Below, piece by piece: positions 13,070 to 13,636 of a stretch of 13,636 nucleotides of DNA. Numbering within the stretch: position 1 is the first letter of the stretch; each line of letters begins with the position of its first letter. The translations under genes were made by a program, and so were the position numbers. The notes under the pieces were generated by a model. That model saw only the letters and a program-made list of their open reading frames with translations, was not told the origin of the DNA and did not search any database. Source of the stretch: an uncultured Burkholderiales bacterium (lineage in GTDB: Bacteria; Pseudomonadota; Gammaproteobacteria; Burkholderiales; Burkholderiaceae_C); NCBI GenBank assembly GCA_903856995.1, contig CAIODK010000115.1, positions 1-13,636 on the forward strand. Direction: 5' to 3'.

Positions 13070-13636
13070 ATGACCTTGCCGACCACCCCCAACCCCACCA
13101 CCCACGTGCTGTATTTGCATGGGTTTCGCTCCTCCCCCAAATCCACCAAAGCCCAGCTAGTGGCAGCCGTCATGGCCACACAGTTCCCGCACATCACGTG
13201 GTGGTGCCCGCAACTCCCGCCCTCGCCCCAAGCGGCAGCGGCCTTGATTGCGAAAGGCACCGCCGATTGGCCCACCCACAGCATGGCCGTCATCGGCTCA
13301 TCCTTGGGCGGCTTTTACGCCACCTGGCTGGCCGTACAACGCGGATGCAAAGCCGTGCTACTCAACCCTGCCGTCGACCCAGCCCGCGACTTGGCCAAGC
13401 ACATCGGCCAACAAACCTCGTGGCATGACCCAGCCGAACGGTTTTACTTCGCTGACGAATTTGTAGCGGAACTACGCGCCTTGATGGTCGGTCCATTGCC
13501 GCATCCCGAAAGTGTTTGGGCCCTCATTGCCCAAGGTGACGAAGTCTTGGACTGGCGCGAAATGTCAGCCCGCTACGCAGGATCCCACCAAGTGGTGATG
13601 GCGGGTGGCGACCATGCCATCAGCGACTTCCAGACC
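13070..13636 (+). CDS. yqiA: YqiA/YcfP-type alpha/beta-hydrolase esterase, 3' end outside the window
   Basis: The first 189 codons of a small alpha/beta hydrolase that is still open at the window end. It begins MTLPTTPNPTTHVLYLHGFR. The nucleophile elbow GSSLGG gives S78, GDEVLD gives D157, and GGDHAISDF gives H182, a complete Ser-Asp-His triad with the YLHGFRSSP oxyanion-side motif. These features match YqiA of E. coli, a cytoplasmic esterase of short acyl esters with no firmly known physiological substrate. ATG 13070 is the first in-frame start after the shared promoter region. GGAGG (about 13047) is too far upstream to serve as its ribosome site, and TGC-TAGCAT just before the ATG is a possible extended -10. 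The stop codon should lie only a few residues beyond the window. It is divergent from rodA with a 54-bp gap. Confidence 0.9.
   Translation, partial: MTLPTTPNPTTHVLYLHGFRSSPKSTKAQLVAAVMATQFPHITWWCPQLPPSPQAAAALIAKGTADWPTHSMAVIGSSLGGFYATWLAVQRGCKAVLLNPAVDPARDLAKHIGQQTSWHDPAERFYFADEFVAELRALMVGPLPHPESVWALIAQGDEVLDWREMSARYAGSHQVVMAGGDHAISDFQT

Overview
The window looks like core chromosome of a betaproteobacterium, most likely Burkholderiales (Comamonadaceae-like). The clues are the Ala/Lys/Pro histone H1-like protein ending in an LNPQAAWPFPT-type tail, the tlpA / accB / accC / prmA / zinc-ribbon DUF3426 / PfkB-kinase string, and the general style of the proteins. This assignment rests on recognising families, not on a database search. 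I see no phage, insertion sequence, CRISPR array, tRNA or rRNA.

Layout. Positions 1-965 (+) hold the 3' part of nrdB, followed by a 190-bp gap with a long dyad and a terminator-like hairpin. A lysine-rich histone H1-like gene (1156-1599, +) ends at a strong intrinsic terminator, and a small YggU/DUF167 gene (1679-1987, +) starts just beyond it. From 7512 down to 2010 the minus strand carries a compact run: a nucleotidyltransferase-like protein of unknown function, a TlpA-type thioredoxin, accB, accC, prmA, a DUF3426 zinc-ribbon membrane protein and a PfkB-family sugar/nucleoside kinase. Four-base or one-base stop/start overlaps tie several of these together, and a terminator lies between the kinase and yggU. 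Divergent from this run is mpl (7585-9033, +), for peptidoglycan recycling. On the minus strand from 13015 to 9089 come rodA, tldD and aroG (DAHP synthase). An uncharted divergent yqiA-like esterase gene starts at 13070 and runs off the window.

The most notable element lies between tldD and aroG (10241-10385, minus strand). It has the parts of a ribosome-controlled transcription attenuator: an extended -10 box, a 22-codon leader ORF with a FYFGYFWF run (5 Phe, 2 Tyr and 1 Trp in the whole peptide), a 9-bp GC-rich terminator hairpin followed by nine T, and a competing antiterminator arm formed by codons 17-19 of the leader itself. The spacing fits a switch in which a ribosome stalled for lack of any aromatic amino acid frees the antiterminator, while a ribosome reaching the stop codon covers it. 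This would couple the first shikimate-pathway step to Phe, Tyr and Trp supply through one leader, unlike the repressor control of aroF/aroG/aroH known from E. coli.

Functionally the window mixes DNA precursor supply (nrdB), fatty-acid initiation (accBC), ribosomal protein methylation (prmA), cell-wall synthesis and recycling (rodA, mpl), peptide maturation/proteolysis (tldD) and aromatic amino acid synthesis (aroG). Several starts (mpl, rodA, tldD, the aroG leader) have a -10-like hexamer six or seven bases before the ATG, hinting at leaderless or nearly leaderless mRNAs.
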